Positions 1-5,967 of a stretch of DNA of 8,976 bases are shown piece by piece. The stretch lies in the NCBI GenBank assembly GCA_946544695.1, contig CAMNMO010000097.1, positions 1 to 8,976 on the forward strand, read 5' to 3'. The notes under the pieces were generated by a model that was not told the DNA's origin, made no database searches, and was given only the letters and a program-made list of their open reading frames with translations. Position numbers and translations under genes: made by a program. The DNA is from an uncultured Ruminococcus sp. Its GTDB lineage: Bacteria; Bacillota; Clostridia; Oscillospirales; Ruminococcaceae. Position 1 is the first letter of the stretch. Each line of letters opens with the position of its first letter.

Positions 1-257
1 TCGACCGTGGCGGTGTCCAGATAGTTCTCGTCTTCGTACTCGTAGTAATCCTGCACGTAAACATTGAACTTGTGAAGTATATCCTCCAGCGGGTGCTGTG
101 AGATATCGCTTGCATCATCATGCTCACCGAATTCAGGTTCCTGCTCAAAGGAAAGGCTGGTAAAATACAGCCCCTCAAATTCGTACACGCCTGCCGCCAC
201 ACAGTTCACACCGTCAGCGCAGTATTTATCGGGATAATAATCAACAATATTCTTCAT
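1..257 (-). CDS. Unrecognised acidic protein, N-terminal 85 residues (3' end beyond window)
   Basis: The reading frame opens at an ATG at 257 and stays open to the left edge, so the C-terminus lies outside the window. The start is chosen because GAGGAG sits 7 bases upstream (270-265). An in-frame ATG at 263 would leave only one base of spacing. The first 17 bases overlap the end of the SUKH-like gene, which suggests translational coupling and a shared transcript with scfAB. About a quarter of the visible residues are Asp or Glu, with aromatic clusters such as VDYYPDKY (residues 5-12) and QDYYEYEDENYLD (69-81). There is no signal peptide or membrane segment in the visible part. I do not recognise the family and assign no function. 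The position suggests a partner of the preceding SUKH-like protein, but that is inference. Confidence 0.75.
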   Translation of the reverse strand, partial: MKNIVDYYPDKYCADGVNCVAAGVYEFEGLYFTSLSFEQEPEFGEHDDASDISQHPLEDILHKFNVYVQDYYEYEDENYLDTATV

Positions 258-927
258 CGTCATTCTCCTCGTCATATTCAAGACCTAAAACAGGATATAC
301 AGCCTCAGCCGCAGAGTCAAAGCCTTCTTCCGAAGCAGATGCGAGCATTATAACGGAATTATCGCCATTCGGCATCACTGCCATGAAAGTGTCATCATTG
401 GCCCTAAAAAACTGCGCCCCCATATAAATGCCGCTGTCAGCAGCTTCAATAAGAGTGAACATGCTTTTCAGTTTTTCAGTCTGTTTGGCATCAGCTTCGA
501 GATAGCCGTCATCGGGCGCATATTCAAGAACGCCTCCGACAGCGTTCAGATAAGCATGTGCCGTCAGCACCTTTGCAAGGCTGCCGCCTGTAAGATACCA
601 CTTGTTATCACCGTAATTTTCGTAAACGGGCGGGTCGTCCTGCGACATATCGCTCAGCTTTATGCCCCAGAAAGAAACGCTCTGATTTTCCGAAAAGAAA
701 ACATAATAACCCTCAGCCTTTTTCATGCCGACTTTATCGGCAGGCATAAGATAATCGCACACGGGGTTTTGAGTGAGCTCTTCACAGCCTGCGCAAAGCC
801 TGTAATAGTTTTCCAGCGCAGTCGGCAGACTGCCATACTCCGCTTTCAGGGAAGAAATATCTTCCTCGCTCCAGCCGCACGGCTCGTCAAGTCCGAAAAG
901 ACTGCGTATATCCTCGTAGCCGAACAT
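241..927 (-). CDS. SUKH (SMI1/KNR4)-like domain protein
   Basis: A 228-residue cytosolic protein with no signal or membrane segment. Residues 17-45 (CGWSEEDI then LKAEYGSLPTALENYYRLC) follow the opening SUKH pattern of a helix followed by LP-x-x-[LY]-x-x-[FY]. Residues 79-102 (SENQSVSFWGI, then DDPPVYEN) match the 'ENQ...WGI...DPPV' signature common in bacterial SMI1/KNR4 proteins. The C-terminal 12 residues are strongly acidic and end in Cys. SUKH proteins are often immunity proteins for toxins, but many have no assigned role. The chosen ATG lies one base after the scfB stop (TAATATG), indicating coupling. An in-frame GTG at 942, overlapping scfB by 14 bases and adding five residues, is the alternative start. 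Neither has a strong ribosome site. The family call rests on motif memory, with no alignment run. Confidence 0.7.
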   Translation of the reverse strand: MFGYEDIRSLFGLDEPCGWSEEDISSLKAEYGSLPTALENYYRLCAGCEELTQNPVCDYLMPADKVGMKKAEGYYVFFSENQSVSFWGIKLSDMSQDDPPVYENYGDNKWYLTGGSLAKVLTAHAYLNAVGGVLEYAPDDGYLEADAKQTEKLKSMFTLIEAADSGIYMGAQFFRANDDTFMAVMPNGDNSVIMLASASEEGFDSAAEAVYPVLGLEYDEENDDEEYC

Positions 928-928
928 A

Positions 929-2302
929 TTACTCAGCTTCACCCAGAAGCTGTACAGCCTTCATCATTATAGCCACCTCAAGGCGCTTCTTCTGTATCTG
1001 GCATGAAAGCTTATGAGCTGCACGAATATCGTGCTGATAGATATAGTTATTGGCGTTGCAGCCGCCGCTGCAATAGAACTTCGCCCAGCATTTCTTGCAT
1101 TCGGGCTTGGTGTAAACGTGCGCCCTTGCAAAGTCGTTCTTCATTTCCATATTGAAGCTGCCGTCATACAGGTTGCCCATCTTATATTCCTCCACACCAA
1201 CGAACTGATGGCATGGGTAAATGTCACCGTCGGGAGTGATGGCAATATATTCATTGCCGCAGCCGCAGCCACGCAATCTCTTGATAGCGCAAGGACCCTG
1301 ATCCAGATCGAGCATGAAGTGGAAAAAGTTGATGAACTTGCCGCTCTTGCGTATCTTGGCGATCTTTTCGGCAAGCACTTCATATTCCTTGAATATGCGG
1401 GGCAGGTCAGCCTCAGTGATAGCGTATGGCTCCGAAGCATCAGCCATAACAGGTTCAACAGATATCTGCTCAAAGCCCAGATCATAAAGATGCATAACGT
1501 CCTCGGAAAAATCAAGGTTATACTTAGTGTATGTACCTCTTACATACCAGTCCTTGTCATTGCCACGCTTTTCAACAAGGCGCTTGAAATTCTTGGTTAT
1601 CAGGTCGTAGCAGCCTGTGCCGTCAACACGCACTCTCACACGGTCGTTGACTTCCTTTCTGCCATCGATGGAAAGCACGACATTGTACATCTCACGGTTG
1701 ATGAAATCGATCATTTCATCAGTCAGGTGCATGCCGTTAGTGGTAGTTGTGAATCTGAATACCTTTCCTGATTCAGCTTCTCTTGAGCGTGCATACTCAA
1801 CTGTCTTCATGACAACATCAAAATTCAGTGAAGGCTCGCCGCCGAAGAAGTCCACCTCAAGGAACTTCCTGCCATAAGACTTTTCGATGAGAAAATCTAT
1901 CGCACGCTTAGCAGTCTCCAGGTCCATCAGTTTTCTGCCTTCGCCGAAATCGCCTGTGGAAGCAAAGCAGTATTTACATCTGAGATTACAGTCATGCGAA
2001 ACATGCAGGCACATAGCCTTTATAGGCGAAGCAACAGATGCCAGCGCAAACTTCTCATAATCGTCCTCAGAGAAAAGTATCTTGTCATTATAAAGCGAAA
2101 CTATCTCCTGATAGCATTCCTCAACATCCTGTGCAGGATAGGTGCGGGATAATCTTTCCTTTACCTCTGCGGGACATGACTCGGAAAAAGGCGGTTCCAC
2201 CCTGTCGAGAAGGTCGTAAGTAAGATCATCGACGATATGCACGCCGCCGCTGTTGACATCAAGCAGAATATTATAGCCTGCCAATTTGAACTTATGGATC
2301 AT
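929..2302 (-). CDS. scfB: SCIFF ranthipeptide maturase, radical SAM/SPASM protein
   Basis: This 457-residue iron-sulfur enzyme should use S-adenosylmethionine to form thioether crosslinks between Cys of the SCIFF peptide and carbons of acceptor residues. CteB of Clostridium thermocellum is the characterised relative. Residues 1-90 fit an N-terminal peptide-recognition (RRE) domain. The radical SAM motif is C105-NLR-C109-KY-C112, followed by FFGGEP (152-157) for SAM binding. A Cys-rich SPASM region spans about 338-434 (C338, C346, C348, C364, C402, C405, C411, C415, C434) and would hold the auxiliary [4Fe-4S] clusters. Length is normal for the family. The ATG at 2302 has GAGGG six bases upstream. 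The gene follows scfA after 156 bases and probably shares its promoter at about 2640. Its end abuts the SUKH-like gene. Confidence 0.95.
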   Translation of the reverse strand: MIHKFKLAGYNILLDVNSGGVHIVDDLTYDLLDRVEPPFSESCPAEVKERLSRTYPAQDVEECYQEIVSLYNDKILFSEDDYEKFALASVASPIKAMCLHVSHDCNLRCKYCFASTGDFGEGRKLMDLETAKRAIDFLIEKSYGRKFLEVDFFGGEPSLNFDVVMKTVEYARSREAESGKVFRFTTTTNGMHLTDEMIDFINREMYNVVLSIDGRKEVNDRVRVRVDGTGCYDLITKNFKRLVEKRGNDKDWYVRGTYTKYNLDFSEDVMHLYDLGFEQISVEPVMADASEPYAITEADLPRIFKEYEVLAEKIAKIRKSGKFINFFHFMLDLDQGPCAIKRLRGCGCGNEYIAITPDGDIYPCHQFVGVEEYKMGNLYDGSFNMEMKNDFARAHVYTKPECKKCWAKFYCSGGCNANNYIYQHDIRAAHKLSCQIQKKRLEVAIMMKAVQLLGEAE

Positions 2303-2343
2303 ATATTTCCCTCACAATACCAGTTTTATTCAGATAAATGAAT

Positions 2344-2410
2344 ACGGGCGACCAAAGACCAGCCCTACGGGTCAGCCAAAGACCGATAGAGTTGACCTGT
2401 GCTCGCCCGT
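2344..2410 (-). repeat. Inverted-repeat / branched RNA element between scfA and scfB
   Basis: Perfect 8-base arms (ACGGGCGA at 2344-2351, TCGCCCGT at 2403-2410) enclose 51 bases that can themselves fold. On the transcribed minus strand GGTCA pairs with TGACC, followed by the small hairpin CCCGTAGGG, giving a three-way-junction layout. The nine-base word GGTCTTTGG occurs twice (2384-2376 and 2360-2352), 24 bases apart, and could allow alternative pairings. No U-tract follows, so it is not a normal intrinsic terminator. The phrase CGTAGGG...GGTCGCCCGT resembles, from memory only, short GC-rich dispersed inverted repeats seen between genes of gut Clostridia. Whether this is such a repeat or a locus-specific regulatory fold cannot be decided from one copy. 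Confidence 0.6.
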
Positions 2411-2416
2411 TTCGGC

Positions 2417-2439
2417 GGAAGCTGCCATAAGCAGCCCCC
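2417..2439 (-). other. Stable hairpin just downstream of scfA
   Basis: On the transcribed strand GGGGGCTGC pairs with GCAGCTTCC over a TTATG loop. That gives nine base pairs including two G-U wobbles. It begins about 20 bases after the scfA stop and has no U-tract behind it. It could protect the 3' end of the scfA message or slow polymerase before scfB. The role is inferred; only the pairing is seen. Confidence 0.5.
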
Positions 2440-2458
2440 ATCAACGGTTCTCAGATAA

Positions 2459-2602
2459 TTATGCTTCCTTCTCGCACTTCTGGTTAGCAACAGTGCAAGA
2501 GGTCTTGCAAGCTGACTGACATGATGCCTGGCACTTGCCACAGCCGCCCTTAGCAGCAGTCTGCTTCAGATTAGCCTTGTTGATAGTCTTGATATGTTTC
2601 AT
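2459..2602 (-). CDS. scfA: SCIFF peptide: six-cysteine ranthipeptide precursor
   Basis: A 47-residue basic peptide and the substrate of the adjacent radical SAM maturase ScfB. It begins MKHIKTINKANLK and has a Cys-free leader of about 20 residues. The Cys-rich core has cysteines at 21, 24, 28, 32, 36 and 43, framed by GGCGKCQASC, CKTSC and NQKC. This matches the SCIFF ('six cysteines in forty-five residues') family, which is nearly universal in Clostridia. There is no signal peptide. The start is the ATG at 2602, eight bases after GGAGGT (2616-2611). An ATG at 2610 abuts the ribosome site and hits a stop after three codons. An extended -10 promoter lies just upstream. The mature product is a ranthipeptide with Cys thioether links. 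Reported roles in related clostridia include signalling, but the role here is unknown. Confidence 0.95.
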   Translation of the reverse strand: MKHIKTINKANLKQTAAKGGCGKCQASCQSACKTSCTVANQKCEKEA

Positions 2603-2634
2603 AACGTCATACCTCCAAATACTGATTTACAGAT

Positions 2635-2643
2635 ATTATACCA
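2635..2643 (-). promoter_or_regulatory. Extended -10 promoter of scfA
   Basis: The minus strand reads TGGTATAAT, a perfect TATAAT hexamer with the TGn extension typical of promoters lacking a good -35 box. No consensus -35 lies at 17 bases. The start site would be near 2628, giving a leader of about 25 bases ending in GGAGGT. It should drive scfA and, by read-through, scfB and the genes behind it. Confidence 0.75.
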
Positions 2644-2654
2644 TATATCGGCAC

Positions 2655-2692
2655 AATATTTATGAACTAACAATTAACAGCTTATAAATATT
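2655..2692 (-). promoter_or_regulatory. AT-rich inverted repeat over the scfA -35 region
   Basis: Perfect nine-base arms AATATTTAT (2655-2663) and ATAAATATT (2684-2692) flank a 20-base spacer. The promoter-proximal arm covers the expected -35 position of the scfA promoter. This makes it a candidate operator, but AT-rich palindromes also occur by chance. A second possibility is a weak 3' hairpin for the upstream membrane-protein gene, though no T-tract follows. Confidence 0.35.
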
Positions 2693-2718
2693 TAGCGTAG
2701 TAAATCAAAATATTAAGT

Positions 2719-3120
2719 TTACGGGTATCTTTTGGTATTAACGCCCACAGCACCGCCTACGGATGCAGCAAACACTGTAAGGAAAAGTTTTGCAAACGGT
2801 GAGAAATTCTCGGTGGACTTAACGAATATCCCGCCAAGCACCAGTATCATAACAAATATGATAAGACCGGTAAGCGCCCCCATAAGAAATCCACGGCGTT
2901 TTCTGCGCCTGCCGCCCACATATCCGCCTGTATAGGCACCGATAGCCAGTGCACCTGTCGACATTGCTGAAAGCACACTTTCGCCCGCATCTATCCTGGT
3001 CAGCAGAAATGCCATCGCACAAAGCAGCAGTAATATCACTCCCGCAGCAGCTGCCAGCGCCACAAGCTGTTCAGCTGCAAAACCAACTCCCCTGCTTCTG
3101 TTCATTCTGTGCTGTCTCAT
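2719..3120 (-). CDS. TIGR04086-like four-helix membrane protein
   Basis: A 133-residue integral membrane protein with four hydrophobic segments at about 18-40, 50-70, 77-100 and 109-127. A basic loop, GGRRRKRRG (69-77), lies between helices two and three. Length, the GAYTGGYVGG motif (61-70) before that loop and the GFLMGALTGLIIF helix (77-89) fit the TIGR04086 family. That family is known from Firmicutes and often sits beside yajC and SCIFF genes, as it does here. Its function is unknown. The ATG is preceded by AGGGGG at eight-base spacing. A weak promoter-like pair (TTGTCA at 3184-3179, GAATAT at 3161-3156, 17-base spacer) lies between it and the yajC terminator, so it may also depend on read-through from yajC. 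Confidence 0.85.
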   Translation of the reverse strand: MRQHRMNRSRGVGFAAEQLVALAAAAGVILLLLCAMAFLLTRIDAGESVLSAMSTGALAIGAYTGGYVGGRRRKRRGFLMGALTGLIIFVMILVLGGIFVKSTENFSPFAKLFLTVFAASVGGAVGVNTKRYP

Positions 3121-3181
3121 AGCAGCAGCCCCCTTTTTGCGTCTTTACAGCTATGATATTCACACAGACGTACAAATATGA

Positions 3182-3209
3182 CAAAAGCCTGCGCAAAGGC
3201 AGGCTTTGT
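3182..3209 (-). terminator. Intrinsic terminator of yajC
   Basis: The minus strand forms AAAGCCTGC / GCAGGCTTT, a nine-base-pair stem with a six-base loop, followed by TTTTGTCATATTTG. It begins within five bases of the yajC stop. The T-tract is short and broken, so some read-through into the membrane-protein gene is likely. Confidence 0.75.
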
Positions 3210-3211
3210 AT

Positions 3212-3553
3212 TTACTTATCTGCGTCCTCGTCCTTATCGGAAACTACCTTTGCGATAGCCCATTTCATGACACGGATCTTGCTTCTGTCACCGCCTGTTT
3301 CGATAACGACAGTATCATCCTTGATCTGGGTAACGATACCAACGATACCACCGTTAGTGATTATCTCATCACCGATATCAAGGTTCTCACGCATCTCCTT
3401 ATCCTGCTTTTCCTGCTTCTTCTGTGGCTTAATTATAAAGAAATAGAAGAAAACAAGTATCAGCGCAAGGGGAACAAAAGTCATAAGATAGCTAGTAGCA
3501 GTGGGTGCACTGCCGCTTGCTGACAAAATAGTCAAAAACTGTGAATAATTCAT
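3212..3553 (-). CDS. yajC: Preprotein translocase subunit YajC
   Basis: A 113-residue single-pass inner-membrane protein that associates with SecDF-YidC and the SecYEG channel and supports protein export. One transmembrane helix (about 22-41) ends in the family motif FFYFFIIKPQKKQEK (35-49). The cytoplasmic domain contains GDEIITNGGIVGIV (61-74), the most conserved part of YajC. The highly charged tail is ordinary. The ATG at 3553 has GGAGG seven bases upstream, and both a consensus promoter and a terminator flank the gene, so it can be transcribed alone. secD/secF are not next to it in this window. Confidence 0.97.
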   Translation of the reverse strand: MNYSQFLTILSASGSAPTATSYLMTFVPLALILVFFYFFIIKPQKKQEKQDKEMRENLDIGDEIITNGGIVGIVTQIKDDTVVIETGGDRSKIRVMKWAIAKVVSDKDEDADK

Positions 3554-3587
3554 TTTACTGCCTCCTAGATATTAAATGCCTGGTTTG

Positions 3588-3616
3588 ATTATATCAGATT
3601 TCAGAGTATTATTCAA
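3588..3616 (-). promoter_or_regulatory. Sigma-A-type promoter of yajC
   Basis: The minus strand carries TTGAAT (3616-3611), a 17-base spacer and TATAAT (3593-3588). It begins 18 bases after the nfnB stop and is placed to start transcription about 30 bases before the yajC ATG. Confidence 0.85.
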
Positions 3617-3633
3617 GTGTGTTAACAAAATGT

Positions 3634-5028
3634 TTACTCTTCACCGCATTTATTTTTGATATAAGCATCTATGGCAGCAGCCGCTTTCTTTCCTGCGCCC
3701 ATTGCAAGGATAACTGTTGCAGCGCCTGTAACAGCGTCACCGCCTGCGTACACACCTTCCTTAGTCGTTGCTTCGGAATCATCAACTATGAGACAGCCAC
3801 GCTTGTTGACGTCCAGACCGGGAGTTGTGTTGCGGATAAGAGGATTGGGCGAAGTACCTATCGCCATTATAACAGTATCCACATCAAGTTCATAGTCAGA
3901 ACCCTCGACCGCAACAGGACTTCTTCTTCCGCTCTCATCGGGTTCGCCGAGTTCCATCTTGCGGCATACCATTGAACGGACTCTGCCGTTGTCATCACCA
4001 AGAAGTTCAACAGGATTATTAAGTGTGAGGAACTCAACGCCCTCCTCCATAGCATGATGAACTTCTTCCTTACGTGCAGGCAATTCGTTCATAGAACGTC
4101 TGTAAACAACATATACCTTCTTTGCGCCTATCCTGAGTGCAGAACGTGCTGCGTCCATAGCAACGTTGCCGCCGCCCACAACTGCTACCTTCTGCGATTT
4201 CATGATAGGTGTGGCATATTCTTTCTTATAAGCCTTCATGAGATTTATCCTTGTAAGATACTCATTGGCTGAATAAACGCCTATAAGTCCCTCACCGCTG
4301 ATACCCATGAATCTTGGCAGACCTGCGCCCGAACCTACGAAAACAGCTTCATAACCCATCTCAAAAAGCTCGTCCACCGACAGCACCTTGCCGATGACCA
4401 TGTTTGTCATTATCTTGACACCCATCTTGGTAAGGTTATCTATCTCATGCTGAACGATAGTTTTAGGCAGTCTGAACTCGGGTATACCGTACATCAGCAC
4501 GCCGCCTGCGGTATGGAAAGCTTCAAAAACAGTTACCTCATAACCAAGCTTAGCCAGGTCACCCGCAGCAGTCAGACCGCTGGGACCTGCACCAACTATT
4601 GCGACCTTGTGACCATTTGATTCGGGTATGACAGTCTCGGGTTCATTTCCACGCATATAATCAGCCACAAAGCGCTCCAGTCTGCCGATAGCAACAGGTT
4701 CACCCTTTTTGCCTCGAACGCACTGACCCTCGCACTGATTCTCCTGCGGACAGACACGGCCGCATACAGCAGGCAGGGAGTTAGTGGTCTTGATTATATC
4801 ATAAGCAGCAGCAAAGTCGCCCTCAGCGACCTTAGAAATGAACTCGGGTATCCTTACACCTACGGGACAGCCGTTCATGCAGGGACGATTTTTGCAGTTA
4901 AGGCAGCGTCTTGCCTCTCTGACAGCCTTTTCCAGTGAATAACCCAGTGTTACCTCATCAAAGTTCTTAGCTCTTATCTCAGGCTCCTGTTCAGCAACAG
5001 GGATCTTCTCGGGTCTCATATCAGCCAT
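3634..5028 (-). CDS. nfnB: NfnB: NADPH-binding large subunit of ferredoxin:NADP+ oxidoreductase (GltD-like)
   Basis: A 464-residue cytosolic flavoprotein. With NfnA it couples electrons from NADH and reduced ferredoxin to reduce NADP+ by flavin-based bifurcation. Eight Cys in two groups (42, 45, 50, 54 and 89, 93, 99, 103) sit in CLNCKNRPC-type and CGRVCPQENQCEGQC-type motifs for the two [4Fe-4S] clusters. The FAD dinucleotide fold is VAIVGAGPSG (142-151), the NADPH fold VAVVGGGNVA (281-290) with VVYRRS (307-312), and a GDA flavin motif follows at 430-432. Homologues are often labelled gltA, glutamate synthase small subunit, or sudA, sulfide dehydrogenase. The adjoining NfnA subunit and absence of a glutamate synthase large subunit favour Nfn. 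The start overlaps the nfnA end by eight bases, with GGAGG eight bases upstream. Confidence 0.93.
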   Translation of the reverse strand: MADMRPEKIPVAEQEPEIRAKNFDEVTLGYSLEKAVREARRCLNCKNRPCMNGCPVGVRIPEFISKVAEGDFAAAYDIIKTTNSLPAVCGRVCPQENQCEGQCVRGKKGEPVAIGRLERFVADYMRGNEPETVIPESNGHKVAIVGAGPSGLTAAGDLAKLGYEVTVFEAFHTAGGVLMYGIPEFRLPKTIVQHEIDNLTKMGVKIMTNMVIGKVLSVDELFEMGYEAVFVGSGAGLPRFMGISGEGLIGVYSANEYLTRINLMKAYKKEYATPIMKSQKVAVVGGGNVAMDAARSALRIGAKKVYVVYRRSMNELPARKEEVHHAMEEGVEFLTLNNPVELLGDDNGRVRSMVCRKMELGEPDESGRRSPVAVEGSDYELDVDTVIMAIGTSPNPLIRNTTPGLDVNKRGCLIVDDSEATTKEGVYAGGDAVTGAATVILAMGAGKKAAAAIDAYIKNKCGEE

Positions 5029-5860
5029 TTACAGCACCTCCCATAAGTCTGCACACATGCTGCTTCTCAGCTTCGTTATATGTGGAGTTTCTTCTCACCA
5101 GCTCATTGAAATCCACCTGATGACCGTCAAAATCAGGGCCATCAACGCACGCATACTTTATCTCGCCGCCGACTCTTACACGGCAGCCGCCGCACATTCC
5201 TGTGCCGTCGATCATGATAGGATTGAGCGATACGATAGTTTTGATACCGTAAGGCTCGGTCACCTTACAGACAAATTTCATCATTGGCACAGGTCCGATA
5301 GCGATGACCTCATCAAACTTTCCGCCCTCATCTATAAGTTCCTTCAGTTTATCGGTAACAAATCCGTGATAACCATAAGAACCGTCATCTGTACAGATAT
5401 GAAGAGCTGTGGATTCAGCCTTCATCTCATCTTCAAGTATGATTATATCCTTGCTTCTGAAGCCTGCGATGAGCTGTACATCTACGCCCATGTTATAAAG
5501 CTTCTTAGCCTGAGGATATGCAATGGCACAGCCGACACCGCCGCCGATAACAGCGACCTTCTTTATGCCCGACTCATACTCGGTAGCCATGCCGAGAGGA
5601 CCTACCACATCAAGTATCTGCTCGCCCTCTTTAAGTGCGGCAAGGGTCATGGTAGAACCGCCTATTGTCTGGAATATAATAGTAACTATCCCCTTCTCAC
5701 GGTCAAAATCCGCAATGGTAAGCGGGATACGCTCGCTGAACTCATCTGCCCTGACGATCACAAACTGACCTGCATCAGCTTTTTTAGCGATAAAAGGGGC
5801 ATCGATATCCATCAGCACAACACTGTCGTTGAGCTGTTTCCTTCTGATTATCCTGAACAA
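5021..5860 (-). CDS. nfnA: NfnA: FAD/[2Fe-2S] small subunit of ferredoxin:NADP+ oxidoreductase
   Basis: A 279-residue cytosolic protein of the ferredoxin-NADP reductase fold (PyrK/SudB-like) that takes electrons from NADH in the NfnAB complex. RIPLTIAD (44-51) is the FAD-binding R-x-P-x-[ST] motif, and VAVIGGGVGCA (102-112) the nucleotide-binding glycine loop. The C-terminal cluster motif runs from D218 through C223-GG-C226 to C238. In characterised NfnA the [2Fe-2S] cluster uses three Cys and one Asp, consistent with D218. The start is a TTG at 5860. It is supported by GGAGGG seven bases upstream, by a promoter at the right distance, and by the lack of an in-frame ATG before residue 17. It is cotranscribed with nfnB. 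Confidence 0.94.
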   Translation of the reverse strand: MFRIIRRKQLNDSVVLMDIDAPFIAKKADAGQFVIVRADEFSERIPLTIADFDREKGIVTIIFQTIGGSTMTLAALKEGEQILDVVGPLGMATEYESGIKKVAVIGGGVGCAIAYPQAKKLYNMGVDVQLIAGFRSKDIIILEDEMKAESTALHICTDDGSYGYHGFVTDKLKELIDEGGKFDEVIAIGPVPMMKFVCKVTEPYGIKTIVSLNPIMIDGTGMCGGCRVRVGGEIKYACVDGPDFDGHQVDFNELVRRNSTYNEAEKQHVCRLMGGAVNG

Positions 5861-5891
5861 TTCTTATCCCTCCGAAGTTAATATTCATTTC

Positions 5892-5920
5892 ATTATACTA
5901 CATTTCACAATAAAAAACAA
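5892..5920 (-). promoter_or_regulatory. Sigma-A-type promoter of nfnAB
   Basis: TTGTTT (5920-5915), a 17-base spacer and TATAAT (5897-5892) on the minus strand, followed by GGAGGG and the TTG start. No clear terminator for the upstream lipoprotein gene is visible in 5921-5967, an AT-rich stretch. Confidence 0.85.
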
Positions 5921-5967
5921 GTATCTGAAAGCGATAATTTTTAAAGTAACAATATTATAAGAAAATA

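Noticed and set aside
1013..1771. Open plus-strand frame of 252 codons opposite scfB.
   Set aside because: It is antisense to a clearly conserved enzyme, has no recognisable domain and no good ribosome site. It is a shadow of scfB codon use.
2344..2410. Intrinsic terminator between scfA and scfB.
   Set aside because: The stem is long-range and branched, and no run of T residues follows on the transcribed strand.
2602..2610. ATG at 2610 as the scfA start.
   Set aside because: It directly abuts the ribosome site and reaches a stop after three codons. The ATG at 2602 has correct spacing and encodes the peptide.
3156..3184. Possible promoter TTGTCA-17-GAATAT for the TIGR04086-like gene.
   Set aside because: The -10 is poor and the -35 overlaps the yajC terminator stem. 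It is too weak to list as a feature.
3634..5860. Glutamate synthase small subunit as the primary function of the nfnB gene.
   Set aside because: The directly overlapping FAD/[2Fe-2S] partner gene and lack of a glutamate synthase large subunit fit NfnAB better. The glutamate synthase name is a common homology-based label.
5057..5881. Open plus-strand frame of 274 codons opposite nfnA.
   Set aside because: The minus strand encodes unambiguous NfnA motifs, and the plus-strand product resembles nothing known. It is a shadow frame.
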